DNA from: an uncultured Prevotellaceae bacterium
Lineage (GTDB): Bacteria; Bacteroidota; Bacteroidia; Bacteroidales; Bacteroidaceae
Direction: 5' to 3'
DNA length: 32,446 nucleotides
NCBI GenBank assembly: GCA_902794405.1
Contig: CADBHI010000057.1
Span: 1 to 32,446 of the forward strand
Shown: positions 1 to 6,478 of the stretch, in pieces
Layout: every line of letters begins with the position of its first letter
Numbering within the stretch: position 1 is the stretch's first letter
The notes under the pieces: model-generated
The model's input: only the letters and a program-made list of their open reading frames with translations
Database searches by the model: none
What the model was told of the DNA's origin: nothing
Position numbers and translations under genes: made by a program

Positions 1-404
1 ACGTCGAAGCGAGTCTGGAGGGAGTCACGCTTTACACGGGTTTTCGTCAGCAGGGTCAATTCCTCGGGGGTGGCCTTCAGCTGCTCTTTGTCCTTCTCCA
101 CCTTCTGTTTCTGGTTTTCGTAGTCGAGCTTGACAGCCTGCAACAGGCTGTCCAAGACAACCAGCTCCTCCTGTGAGCGCTTCAGCTCGATGTTCTGCTG
201 CAGCGTCAGGGCTTGCTTGCGGGCATCGATGGCTTCAGGATGGACTTTGCGCAGTGAGTCGATGACAATAAGGGCGCGGTCATACTGCTGTTCATCAAAC
301 AGCTGACTGGCCCGTTCGAGCATTCTTGCTGCCTCCTGCTGCTTACTGTCGTGACAGGCTGTAAGCAGCAGGATGGCCATCAGGGCTGCAAGACCATATC
401 TCAT
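1..404 (-). CDS. Lipoprotein with coiled-coil-like region (partial, 3' end off window)
   Basis: I translated this minus-strand frame by hand from the ATG at 404-402; it stays open to the window edge (134 codons). It begins MRYGLAALMAILLLTAC, a lipoprotein signal peptide with lipobox LTAC, so the mature protein should be lipid-anchored at Cys17. The rest is highly charged and helical: a TPR-like stretch (ASQLFDEQQYDRALIVIDSL, about residues 32-51) followed by a Gln/Glu/Lys-rich segment likely to form a coiled coil. The start lies only 3 bp after the stop of the PAP2 phosphatase gene, so the two are almost certainly cotranscribed. I do not recognise a specific family, and the C-terminus lies outside the window. 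Confidence 0.75.
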   Translation of the reverse strand, partial: MRYGLAALMAILLLTACHDSKQQEAARMLERASQLFDEQQYDRALIVIDSLRKVHPEAIDARKQALTLQQNIELKRSQEELVVLDSLLQAVKLDYENQKQKVEKDKEQLKATPEELTLLTKTRVKRDSLQTRFD

Positions 405-407
405 AGT

Positions 408-2210
408 TTAGAAGTTTACAAGGAACGACATACCTAAGGTGACGTAGTTCATAACCTTCTCCTTCTTGAAGAAGACTGGACTCATCAGCGGCGATTCTTC
501 CGATAACAGTTCCACGATGTCATAGGCATTCTCGGTCAGACCATTCTTCAGGTAGTGGTAGGGGTCATACTTCATGTTGAATTTCTTCTTAGAGTAGTCG
601 TAGTCGGCGTAGATTTTCCATGAGAAGTTTGACTTATAGCGGTATGTGAGCGACAGTCCAGTACCCCATGAGGTGGCACTCTCGGCACCGATGGTGAGAT
701 AGTCCCAGTCGTCGGTATACGTCTGGCCAGTGGAAGTCGGGAAGTTCAGATAGCTCTTGTCGATATCCAGTTCACCGTTTTCAACATAAATACCGTATTT
801 GATGTCCTTCACGTTACCCTCGGCGTGTCCGTCAATGTCAAGCTCCTGTGTGAACGAACGGCCAATGAGCAACTTGCTGCCTAAGGAGAAGTGCTTACTC
901 AGTGGCAGGTTGAAATAGAGACCCACACTGGCGGTAAACTCGGTCAGGTGGTCGCTTTCGACAACACCATTGGACGCGGTAATGGGCGAGCCGCCCTGCA
1001 GGGCTGCATCATAGAATTCATCACTGAAGCCGTAGAGGTTGCCAACGGCACTTGCCCAGGCTGCCAATGAGGATTCGCTCACCAGCTCGGTATATTTACC
1101 AAATGAACGGGCTGACATGGCGCGCACACGGAGTCGGCCACCGGCACCTATGTATTTGTTGAAGAAGTAGGCACCTTCGGCATCCACCACTGTAGCAGCG
1201 CGAAACTTCACATTGGGGTTCTCGTCGTCGTCTACGTCGGCTTCGATGTCGTAGTCCGAATACATGTTCTCATACTTTTCTCTATCCACCAAGTCTTCTT
1301 CCGTAAAGTCGATGCCCTTGCTGCCAAGGCCCAGACCCATGCCGATGCTGAAGAACGACGGGTTCTCGCTATCGAGCTCCAGGTTGTTGCGCAGCAGGCC
1401 CTTGCCCTTGAAGAGTATGTCGCTCAGGGCGTAGCCTAACTCGGTAGACATGATACCGATACCGGCTCCCGACATGACGTCGCTAATCCAGTGGCGGTTG
1501 TTCAGGATACGCATCACGCCCGTCGCCGTTGCCACGCCGTAGCCAGCCACAGAGTACCAGGGTGAGCGTGTCAGTCCATACTCTTTATGTAATAAGGTGG
1601 CACCCACAAACGAGGTAGCCGTATGACCAGAAGGCCACGAGTTAGCCGACGAGCCATCGGGGCGCATCTCCTTGGCCGTGTACTTGATGCCGTTCACAAA
1701 GGCGGCCATGATACCGTACGACATGGCGGCGCTGGCCAGCAGGCGGGGCCAGTCGCTGCGTCCTTCAACGCCGGCTAACTTCAGTCCCACCGTCACGGCC
1801 GGGCCGAAGTACTGCGTGTAGTCGTCTATACCCGTCTTGAAGTTTGTCAGCAACTGCGTGTTTTCCTTAGCGTCCTTGTTGTTCACGCGGAACATGGCCT
1901 TGTCGCCCTTGATGGCCCATCCGGCAGCAAACAGGGGAATACCCACGAATGTCAGGTCGTCCATCACCTTGAAAGGCTTTACACCAGGGTTGGTCTTCGT
2001 TTTGAAGAAACTAACGTCAGGCGCCCACGTGTTGGTACTGAGTTCGTCAAGTGGCATCTGCTCAAAACTGAGCAAGTCAGTAGCCACCAGTTCGGGAGTC
2101 ATTTCAGGTACTTCGAGCTTAAGCGGCTCCATGTTTGTGAAACTCTCGGCAGCGGTGCTGAGTACTGTCAGCAGTCCTGTCGCCATCAACAAAAAGCATT
2201 TCTTAACCAT
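408..2210 (-). CDS. PAP2-family phosphatase fused to a C-terminal outer-membrane beta-barrel
   Basis: 600 aa with an N-terminal signal peptide (about 1-21). The PAP2/acid phosphatase signature is complete: K176-x6-R183-P184, PSGH at 193-196, and R234-x5-H240-x3-D244, where His240 is expected to be the nucleophile and His196 the acid/base. From about residue 285 to the end the sequence changes to alternating polar/hydrophobic strands rich in Gly, Tyr and Phe and ends in Phe, as outer-membrane barrels do. In the family these domains remove phosphate from lipids such as undecaprenyl pyrophosphate, phosphatidylglycerol phosphate or lipid A; the substrate here is unknown. The fusion suggests a phosphatase held at the outer membrane facing the periplasm (inference). 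It is followed after 3 bp by a lipoprotein gene and is divergent from cca. Confidence 0.85.
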   Translation of the reverse strand: MVKKCFLLMATGLLTVLSTAAESFTNMEPLKLEVPEMTPELVATDLLSFEQMPLDELSTNTWAPDVSFFKTKTNPGVKPFKVMDDLTFVGIPLFAAGWAIKGDKAMFRVNNKDAKENTQLLTNFKTGIDDYTQYFGPAVTVGLKLAGVEGRSDWPRLLASAAMSYGIMAAFVNGIKYTAKEMRPDGSSANSWPSGHTATSFVGATLLHKEYGLTRSPWYSVAGYGVATATGVMRILNNRHWISDVMSGAGIGIMSTELGYALSDILFKGKGLLRNNLELDSENPSFFSIGMGLGLGSKGIDFTEEDLVDREKYENMYSDYDIEADVDDDENPNVKFRAATVVDAEGAYFFNKYIGAGGRLRVRAMSARSFGKYTELVSESSLAAWASAVGNLYGFSDEFYDAALQGGSPITASNGVVESDHLTEFTASVGLYFNLPLSKHFSLGSKLLIGRSFTQELDIDGHAEGNVKDIKYGIYVENGELDIDKSYLNFPTSTGQTYTDDWDYLTIGAESATSWGTGLSLTYRYKSNFSWKIYADYDYSKKKFNMKYDPYHYLKNGLTENAYDIVELLSEESPLMSPVFFKKEKVMNYVTLGMSFLVNF

Positions 2211-2244
2211 ATCTATAGATTTTTAGAATTTTAATATTCGTCTG

Positions 2245-2276
2245 CAAAGATACTAATTATTTTTAATTAATTGCAA
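2245..2276 (-). promoter_or_regulatory. Bacteroidetes-type promoter for the PAP2 phosphatase operon
   Basis: On the minus strand TATCTTTG (plus 2245-2252) fits the -7 consensus TAnnTTTG, and TTG (plus 2274-2276) lies 21 bp upstream. The leader to the ATG at 2210 is about 30 nt. The -33 element abuts that of the divergent cca promoter. Confidence 0.7.
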
Positions 2277-2302
2277 TCCCTGCCAATTTTTTTGTAATTT
2301 TG
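2271..2302 (+). promoter_or_regulatory. Bacteroidetes-type promoter for cca
   Basis: TTG at 2271-2273, 21 bp, then TAATTTTG at 2295-2302. The possible TTG start at 2300 lies inside the -7 box, so transcription begins downstream of it and the ATG at 2342 is the start. Confidence 0.7.
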
Positions 2303-2341
2303 CACAAAATTTATTGTGACATCCGGCAGAAAAACCAGAAT

Positions 2342-4339
2342 ATGAAGTTATATACAGACGCAGAATTAGCAGAAATATTAGACCAGGACATCTTCCACAT
2401 GATTAGTGCCGCTGCCGACAAGCTCGGAGTGGAATGCTATGTCGTGGGCGGCTACGTGCGTGACATTTTTCTGGAGCGTCCAAGCAACGACATTGATGTG
2501 GTGGTTGTGGGGAAGCCTCTCCCCCCAACCCCCTCATTCCCGACCAGAGGTCGCCTACCCGTCGCCTTTCCAACTGGCGAGGGGGAGCGTTCCGTTGGTG
2601 TAGGCATACGCGTGGCGCAGGAGCTGAAGCGCATGCTGGGGCGTAAGGCCCACCTCTCGGTATTCAAGAACTTCGGAACGGCGCAGGTCAAAATAGCCTC
2701 CCCCAGTTGGGGGAGGTGGGAGGGGGCTCTCGAAGTAGAATTCGTCGGTGCCCGCCGCGAGAGCTACAGCCACGATTCGCGCAAGCCCATTGTCGAGGAC
2801 GGTACCTTGGAGGACGATCAGAACCGCCGCGACTTCACCATCAACGCAATGGCCATCTGCCTGAACAAAGACCGCTTTGGCGAGCTGGTAGACCCCTTCA
2901 ACGGCTTGGCCGACCTGGAGGACGGCATCATCGCCACACCCCTTGAGCCAGACATCACCTTCAGCGACGACCCCCTGCGCATGATGCGCTGCATCCGCTT
3001 TGCCACCCAGCTGAACTTCCAGATAGAGGACGAGACCTTCGAGGCATTGGAGCGCATGGCCGACCGCATCAAGATTGTCAGCGGTGAGCGCATCGAGGTG
3101 GAGCTCAACAAGATTATCATGTCGCCCCATCCCAGCAAAGGCTTCGTCGACCTGCAGCGCTCTGGCCTGCTCAACATCATCCTGCCCGAACTGGCTGCCC
3201 TCGACATCGTAGAACAGAAGAACGGACGGGCGCATAAGAACAACTTCTATCATACGCTGGAGGTGTTGGAGAATGTGGTGAAAGCCCCCTCCAACCTCCC
3301 CCAACTGGGGGAGGCTTCTGAGGCAGACAAGAGTGAAAAGGAGATTATGGAGTATTATCAGACTGCTGATCCTTTCTTGTATGATATTCTGAAGTGTAAT
3401 GTGACGAACAACAGGAATCATCCTACGGAAGCAGAAAGAGCCATGTGGGAAATGTTGCGTGGTAATAATCTGGGAGAGAAATTCCGTCGTCAGCACGTGA
3501 TAGGAGATTGTATTGTAGATTTTGTTTGTCTTAAGAAAAAACTTGTTGTGGAAATTGATGGCGGTTATCATTTTTCACCAGAACAAAGGGAAGCAGACAA
3601 GTTAAGGACTAAAAGACTCAACGAGTTGGGTTATCAGGAGATTCGTTTCAGGAACGAGGAAGTCCTTTCCGATCCAGACAAAGTGATGAGGACTATTCGG
3701 ACTTGTCTGGCGCAGCAGCCCCTCCCCCAGTCGGGGGAGGTTGGGAGGGGGCTTTACCTCCGCTGGGCCGCATTGCTCCACGACATCGGAAAGACGAAGT
3801 CGAAACGGTGGGAGCCTGCCGTGGGGTGGACCTTCCATAACCATAATTATATTGGGGCGAAGATGGTGCCTGAGATATTCCGACGGCTGAAGCTGCCGAT
3901 GGGGGCCGAGATGAAATATGTGCAGAAGCTTGTTGACCTGCACATGCGCCCCCAGGTGATTGCCGACAGCGAGGTGACCGACTCTGCCGTACGCCGCCTA
4001 TTGAACGATGCCGGCGACGACATCGACGACCTGATGACCCTCTGCGAGGCTGACATCACGTCGAAGAACGAAGTCCGCAAGAAGATGTTCCTCGAGAACT
4101 TCCGCATGGTCAGAGTCAAGCTGGCCGACCTCAAGGAGAAGGACTACAAGCGGCTGCTGCAGCCTGTTATCGACGGCAACGAAATCATGGAACTCTTCCA
4201 CCTAAAGCCCAGCCGTGAGGTGGGTGTGCTGAAGCAGTTCCTCAAGGATGCCGTCTTGGACAACAAGGTAGAGAACGAGCGTGAGCCCCTGATGCAGCTG
4301 CTGATGGAAAAGGCTCGTGGAATGGGATTAACTACATAA
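2342..4339 (+). CDS. cca: CCA tRNA nucleotidyltransferase with three in-frame inserts, one a DUF559 nuclease domain
   Basis: Adds or repairs the 3' CCA of tRNAs. 665 aa from the ATG at 2342, which is preferred because the upstream TTG overlaps the promoter. The polymerase head shows GGYVRD (36-41), the metal-binding D50-I-D52 and the RRDFTINAM motif; the C-terminal HD domain has LLHDIGK with H480-D481. Compared with the usual Bacteroidales protein (about 460-480 aa, from memory) it is about 190 residues too long. The excess lies in three segments: about 59-88, 119-129 and 314-472. Each is bounded by or made of GC-rich palindromic DNA, and the largest contains a whole DUF559 nuclease domain. 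Removing all three leaves about 466 aa with every expected motif in order, so the enzyme may still work if the inserts loop out. It is followed after 21 bp by an S9 peptidase gene. Confidence 0.93.
   Translation: MKLYTDAELAEILDQDIFHMISAAADKLGVECYVVGGYVRDIFLERPSNDIDVVVVGKPLPPTPSFPTRGRLPVAFPTGEGERSVGVGIRVAQELKRMLGRKAHLSVFKNFGTAQVKIASPSWGRWEGALEVEFVGARRESYSHDSRKPIVEDGTLEDDQNRRDFTINAMAICLNKDRFGELVDPFNGLADLEDGIIATPLEPDITFSDDPLRMMRCIRFATQLNFQIEDETFEALERMADRIKIVSGERIEVELNKIIMSPHPSKGFVDLQRSGLLNIILPELAALDIVEQKNGRAHKNNFYHTLEVLENVVKAPSNLPQLGEASEADKSEKEIMEYYQTADPFLYDILKCNVTNNRNHPTEAERAMWEMLRGNNLGEKFRRQHVIGDCIVDFVCLKKKLVVEIDGGYHFSPEQREADKLRTKRLNELGYQEIRFRNEEVLSDPDKVMRTIRTCLAQQPLPQSGEVGRGLYLRWAALLHDIGKTKSKRWEPAVGWTFHNHNYIGAKMVPEIFRRLKLPMGAEMKYVQKLVDLHMRPQVIADSEVTDSAVRRLLNDAGDDIDDLMTLCEADITSKNEVRKKMFLENFRMVRVKLADLKEKDYKRLLQPVIDGNEIMELFHLKPSREVGVLKQFLKDAVLDNKVENEREPLMQLLMEKARGMGLTT
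2512..2609 (+). repeat. In-frame GC-rich palindromic insert A in cca
   Basis: About 30 codons of Pro/Arg/Gly-rich sequence (KPLPPTPSFPTRGRLPVAF and onward) interrupt the head directly after the DxD strand VVVVG and before GIRVAQEL. The DNA contains two hairpins: CGACC-AGA-GGTCG at 2541-2553 and the imperfect palindrome CCTTTCCAACTGGCGAGG at 2565-2582. The second has the same symmetry and the same CCAACTGG core as the element ends elsewhere in this gene. The left edge begins AAGCC followed by a C-rich run, as in the other copies. The exact borders are uncertain. Confidence 0.6.
2696..2728 (+). repeat. Solo 33-bp end of the DUF559 element (insert B in cca)
   Basis: Exactly 33 bp (11 codons, ASPSWGRWEGA) between FGTAQVKI and LEVEFVGAR, adjoining sequences expected to be neighbours in the family. 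The DNA contains CCTCCCCCAGTTGGGGGAGG and then a G-rich run ending GGGGGCT. It matches the reverse complement of the left end of the element at 3281-3314 with one mismatch over 33 bp. Confidence 0.85.
3281..3755 (+). mobile_element. DUF559-carrying element with terminal inverted repeats, inserted in frame in cca
   Basis: Left end 3281-3314 begins AAAGCCCCCTCC and contains the hairpin CCTCCCCCAACTGGGGGAGG (3295-3314). Right end 3721-3755 contains CCTCCCCCAGTCGGGGGAGG (3721-3740) and ends GGGGGCTTT. The reverse complement of the right end equals the left end except for one mismatch and one extra C, giving terminal inverted repeats of 34/35 bp that each hold an internal palindrome. The interior is clearly richer in A+T than the host gene: by hand count 23/60 G+C at 3361-3420 and 24/60 at 3541-3600, against 37/60 at 3121-3180. 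It encodes one DUF559 domain in frame with cca. The target lies between the neck/body and the HD domain (VLENVVK | LYLRWAALLHD). No clear target-site duplication is visible. Confidence 0.85.
3347..3717 (+). other. DUF559 (COG2852, Vsr-like) endonuclease domain nested in cca
   Basis: Residues about 336-459 of the Cca frame match the small DUF559 endonuclease-like family: HPTEAERAMWEMLR (360-373), then KFRRQ, IVDF with D393, VVEIDGGYH with E404, D406 and H410, and ending in LNELGYQEIRFRNEEVL. Asp393 followed by Glu404-x-Asp406 fits the PD-(D/E)XK nuclease core, so the active site looks intact. The domain is close to the size of free-standing family members (about 120-140 aa, from memory). An internal in-frame ATG at 3347 with AAGGAG three bases upstream (3338-3343) could give a separate product, though Bacteroidetes rely little on such sites. 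Function is inferred; the family is poorly characterised. Confidence 0.85.
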
Positions 4340-4360
4340 CTAACGATAACGAAAACTAAC

Positions 4361-6448
4361 ATGAACAAAACAAGAACAATGGCAACGGCTGTGGCAATAC
4401 TGATGGCGACAGCGCTTTTGGCTCAAGGAACGGCAGAGGACTACAAGCGTGCCGCTGCCCTGCGTGGGAAATACTCTGGAAAGATGGCTGGCGGCGACGT
4501 TGGCGTACACCTGAAACGCGGAGAGCAGCATCAGTTCTGGTATTCTGTGTTCGACGGCAAGGAGACTGTCTATAAGGAAGTGGATGCCGACAAGGGCACG
4601 GTGACGGTGTTGCCAGAAAATCCAGAACGCCCTCGTCGTCGTCCGGAATGGCGTGGGCCGCAGCGTCATTGGATGGAAGTGCCCGATGAGAAAGACGGCA
4701 TGCAGCGTTCGCCTGTAGACACGACGCTCTTCATCTTCCATCGCGACAACAACCTATGGACACGTCAGGGTGACTGCGAAAAGCCGCTGACCACGAATGG
4801 CGTGGAGACGTATTACTATTCGTCGTGGGGAACGTTCTCTGACGATGGTCGCTACTATGCGACAGTTCGCATCAAGCCAGCGCCGAAACATTATGTCTAC
4901 TATGTGGAGTCGAGTCCAAAAGACCGTGTGGAGCCTGTGCTCCACAAGCAGGAATATGCCAAGCCTGGCGACTCACTCAACGTTCGTGTGCCTGTTGTAG
5001 TCGATGTGGCAACGGGTAAGGTGGTAGAGCCCTCCACAGAGCTGTTTAGCCACCAGTACGAAGTGTCGGCACCCCGTTGGGACAAAGGTCAGAAGACCGT
5101 GACCTTTACCTACAACGAAAGAGGGCACAAGTGCTACCGTGTATTGGAGATGAATGTCGAGACGGGCCATGTCCGTACGCTCATCGAGGAGACCAACTCC
5201 AAATACGTGAACTATAACCGCCTCTATCGCCATGACTTCGAAGATGGCCAGCGCATTCTATGGACAAGTGAGCGCGACGGGCGTAACCATATCTACCTCT
5301 ACAACCGCCAGACTGGCAAGCTGATTCGTCAGGTCACCAAGGGAGAGTTCTATGTGCGCAACATTCAGCGCATTGACGAGAAAGCAGGTGTTGTCTATTT
5401 CTCTGCCAACGGCATGAATCCCAATGAAGACCCTTACTTCGTACATTATTTTAAAATAGGGCTTAACGGCAAGAACTTGGTAAGCCTGACGCCAGAGGAA
5501 GGCAACCACAGCGTGACCTACACCCAGGACATGGCCTACTTGATAGACACCTATTCCACCGTTACCACGCCGCCTGTTACCGTGCTCCGTTCTGGTAAGA
5601 CGGGAAAGATAGTGCGCACCTTGGAGACTGCCGACATCAGCCGTCTCAAGGATGAAGGCTGGCAGGCACCAGAGGTATTTGTGGCACCAGGCCGTGACGG
5701 CGTGACGCCTATGTGGGGTATTATCCTGCGACCTTCCAACTTCGACCCACAGAAGAAGTATCCCATTATTGAGTATATCTACAGCGGTCCTGGCGATCAG
5801 TATGTGCCCAAGTCGTTCCGTGCCTGGCATGCAGGTATGGCCGAACTGGCAGAGTTAGGCTTTATCGTAGTACAGCTTGATGCCATGACCACCTCGTTCC
5901 GTACTCGCGAGTTCGAGGAAGTGTGCTACAAGAACCTGAAGGACGCAGGCCTGCCTGACCGTATAGCATGGATCAAGGCTGCCGCTGCGAAATATCCTTA
6001 TATGGATGCCGACAATGTAGGTATCTATGGCTGTTCGGCAGGTGGACAGAATGCCTTGGCTGCCGTGCTCTGGCATGGTGACTTCTACAAAGCCGCCTAT
6101 GCTGCCTGCGGTTGTCATGACAATCGGATGGATAAGATCTGGTGGAACGAGCAATGGATGTCCTACCCTGTGGACAGTAGCTATATAGAGTGCTCCAACG
6201 TTGAAAACGCCTGGCGCTTAGAACGTCCGCTGATGCTCCTGGTGGGCGAGTTGGACGACAACGTTGACCCAGCCTCCACTATGCAGGTGGTTGCAGCCCT
6301 GCAGAAAGCGGGAAAGGACTTCGAGTTGGTGGTTGTTCCTGGAGCCCATCATACCATGGGCGAGGCTTTCGGAGAACATAAGCGTAACGATTTCTTCGTC
6401 CGCCATTTGCTTGGCAAGGAACCACCCAAGTGGAATGAAGTGAAATAG
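4361..6448 (+). CDS. S9 family serine peptidase (dipeptidyl peptidase IV / prolyl oligopeptidase type)
   Basis: 695 aa with a signal peptide (MNKTRTMATAVAILMATALL, cleavage about residue 22), so exported to the periplasm or cell surface. Residues about 50-430 form the beta-propeller of the DPP-IV N-terminal type, with repeated strand motifs such as SSWGTFSDDGRYYA and ILWTSERDGRNHIYLY. Residues about 440-685 are the alpha/beta-hydrolase: GCSAGG places the nucleophile at Ser559, GELDDNV gives Asp632, and GAHHTMG supplies the catalytic His (663 or 664). The family removes dipeptides or cleaves after proline; the exact specificity is not visible. It starts 21 bp after cca and ends 30 bp before a GH2 gene, so all three probably share the cca promoter. 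Confidence 0.92.
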   Translation: MNKTRTMATAVAILMATALLAQGTAEDYKRAAALRGKYSGKMAGGDVGVHLKRGEQHQFWYSVFDGKETVYKEVDADKGTVTVLPENPERPRRRPEWRGPQRHWMEVPDEKDGMQRSPVDTTLFIFHRDNNLWTRQGDCEKPLTTNGVETYYYSSWGTFSDDGRYYATVRIKPAPKHYVYYVESSPKDRVEPVLHKQEYAKPGDSLNVRVPVVVDVATGKVVEPSTELFSHQYEVSAPRWDKGQKTVTFTYNERGHKCYRVLEMNVETGHVRTLIEETNSKYVNYNRLYRHDFEDGQRILWTSERDGRNHIYLYNRQTGKLIRQVTKGEFYVRNIQRIDEKAGVVYFSANGMNPNEDPYFVHYFKIGLNGKNLVSLTPEEGNHSVTYTQDMAYLIDTYSTVTTPPVTVLRSGKTGKIVRTLETADISRLKDEGWQAPEVFVAPGRDGVTPMWGIILRPSNFDPQKKYPIIEYIYSGPGDQYVPKSFRAWHAGMAELAELGFIVVQLDAMTTSFRTREFEEVCYKNLKDAGLPDRIAWIKAAAAKYPYMDADNVGIYGCSAGGQNALAAVLWHGDFYKAAYAACGCHDNRMDKIWWNEQWMSYPVDSSYIECSNVENAWRLERPLMLLVGELDDNVDPASTMQVVAALQKAGKDFELVVVPGAHHTMGEAFGEHKRNDFFVRHLLGKEPPKWNEVK

Positions 6449-6478
6449 ACAATAACCAACGCATAATAACTGATTAAA

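Noticed and set aside
2300-2341. Upstream TTG start that would lengthen Cca by 14 residues
   Set aside because: The codon overlaps the -7 promoter element (2295-2302), so it would not be in the mRNA.
2555-3571. 338-codon minus-strand open frame antisense to cca
   Set aside because: It lies wholly against cca, whose frame carries recognisable motifs throughout; the antisense product has no recognisable domain and arises from the GC-rich host codons.
3281-3755. Intein or group I/II intron in cca
   Set aside because: No intein splicing motifs (N-terminal Cys/Ser block, C-terminal His-Asn) and no intron cores are visible. The insert is a continuous in-frame nuclease domain bounded by inverted repeats.
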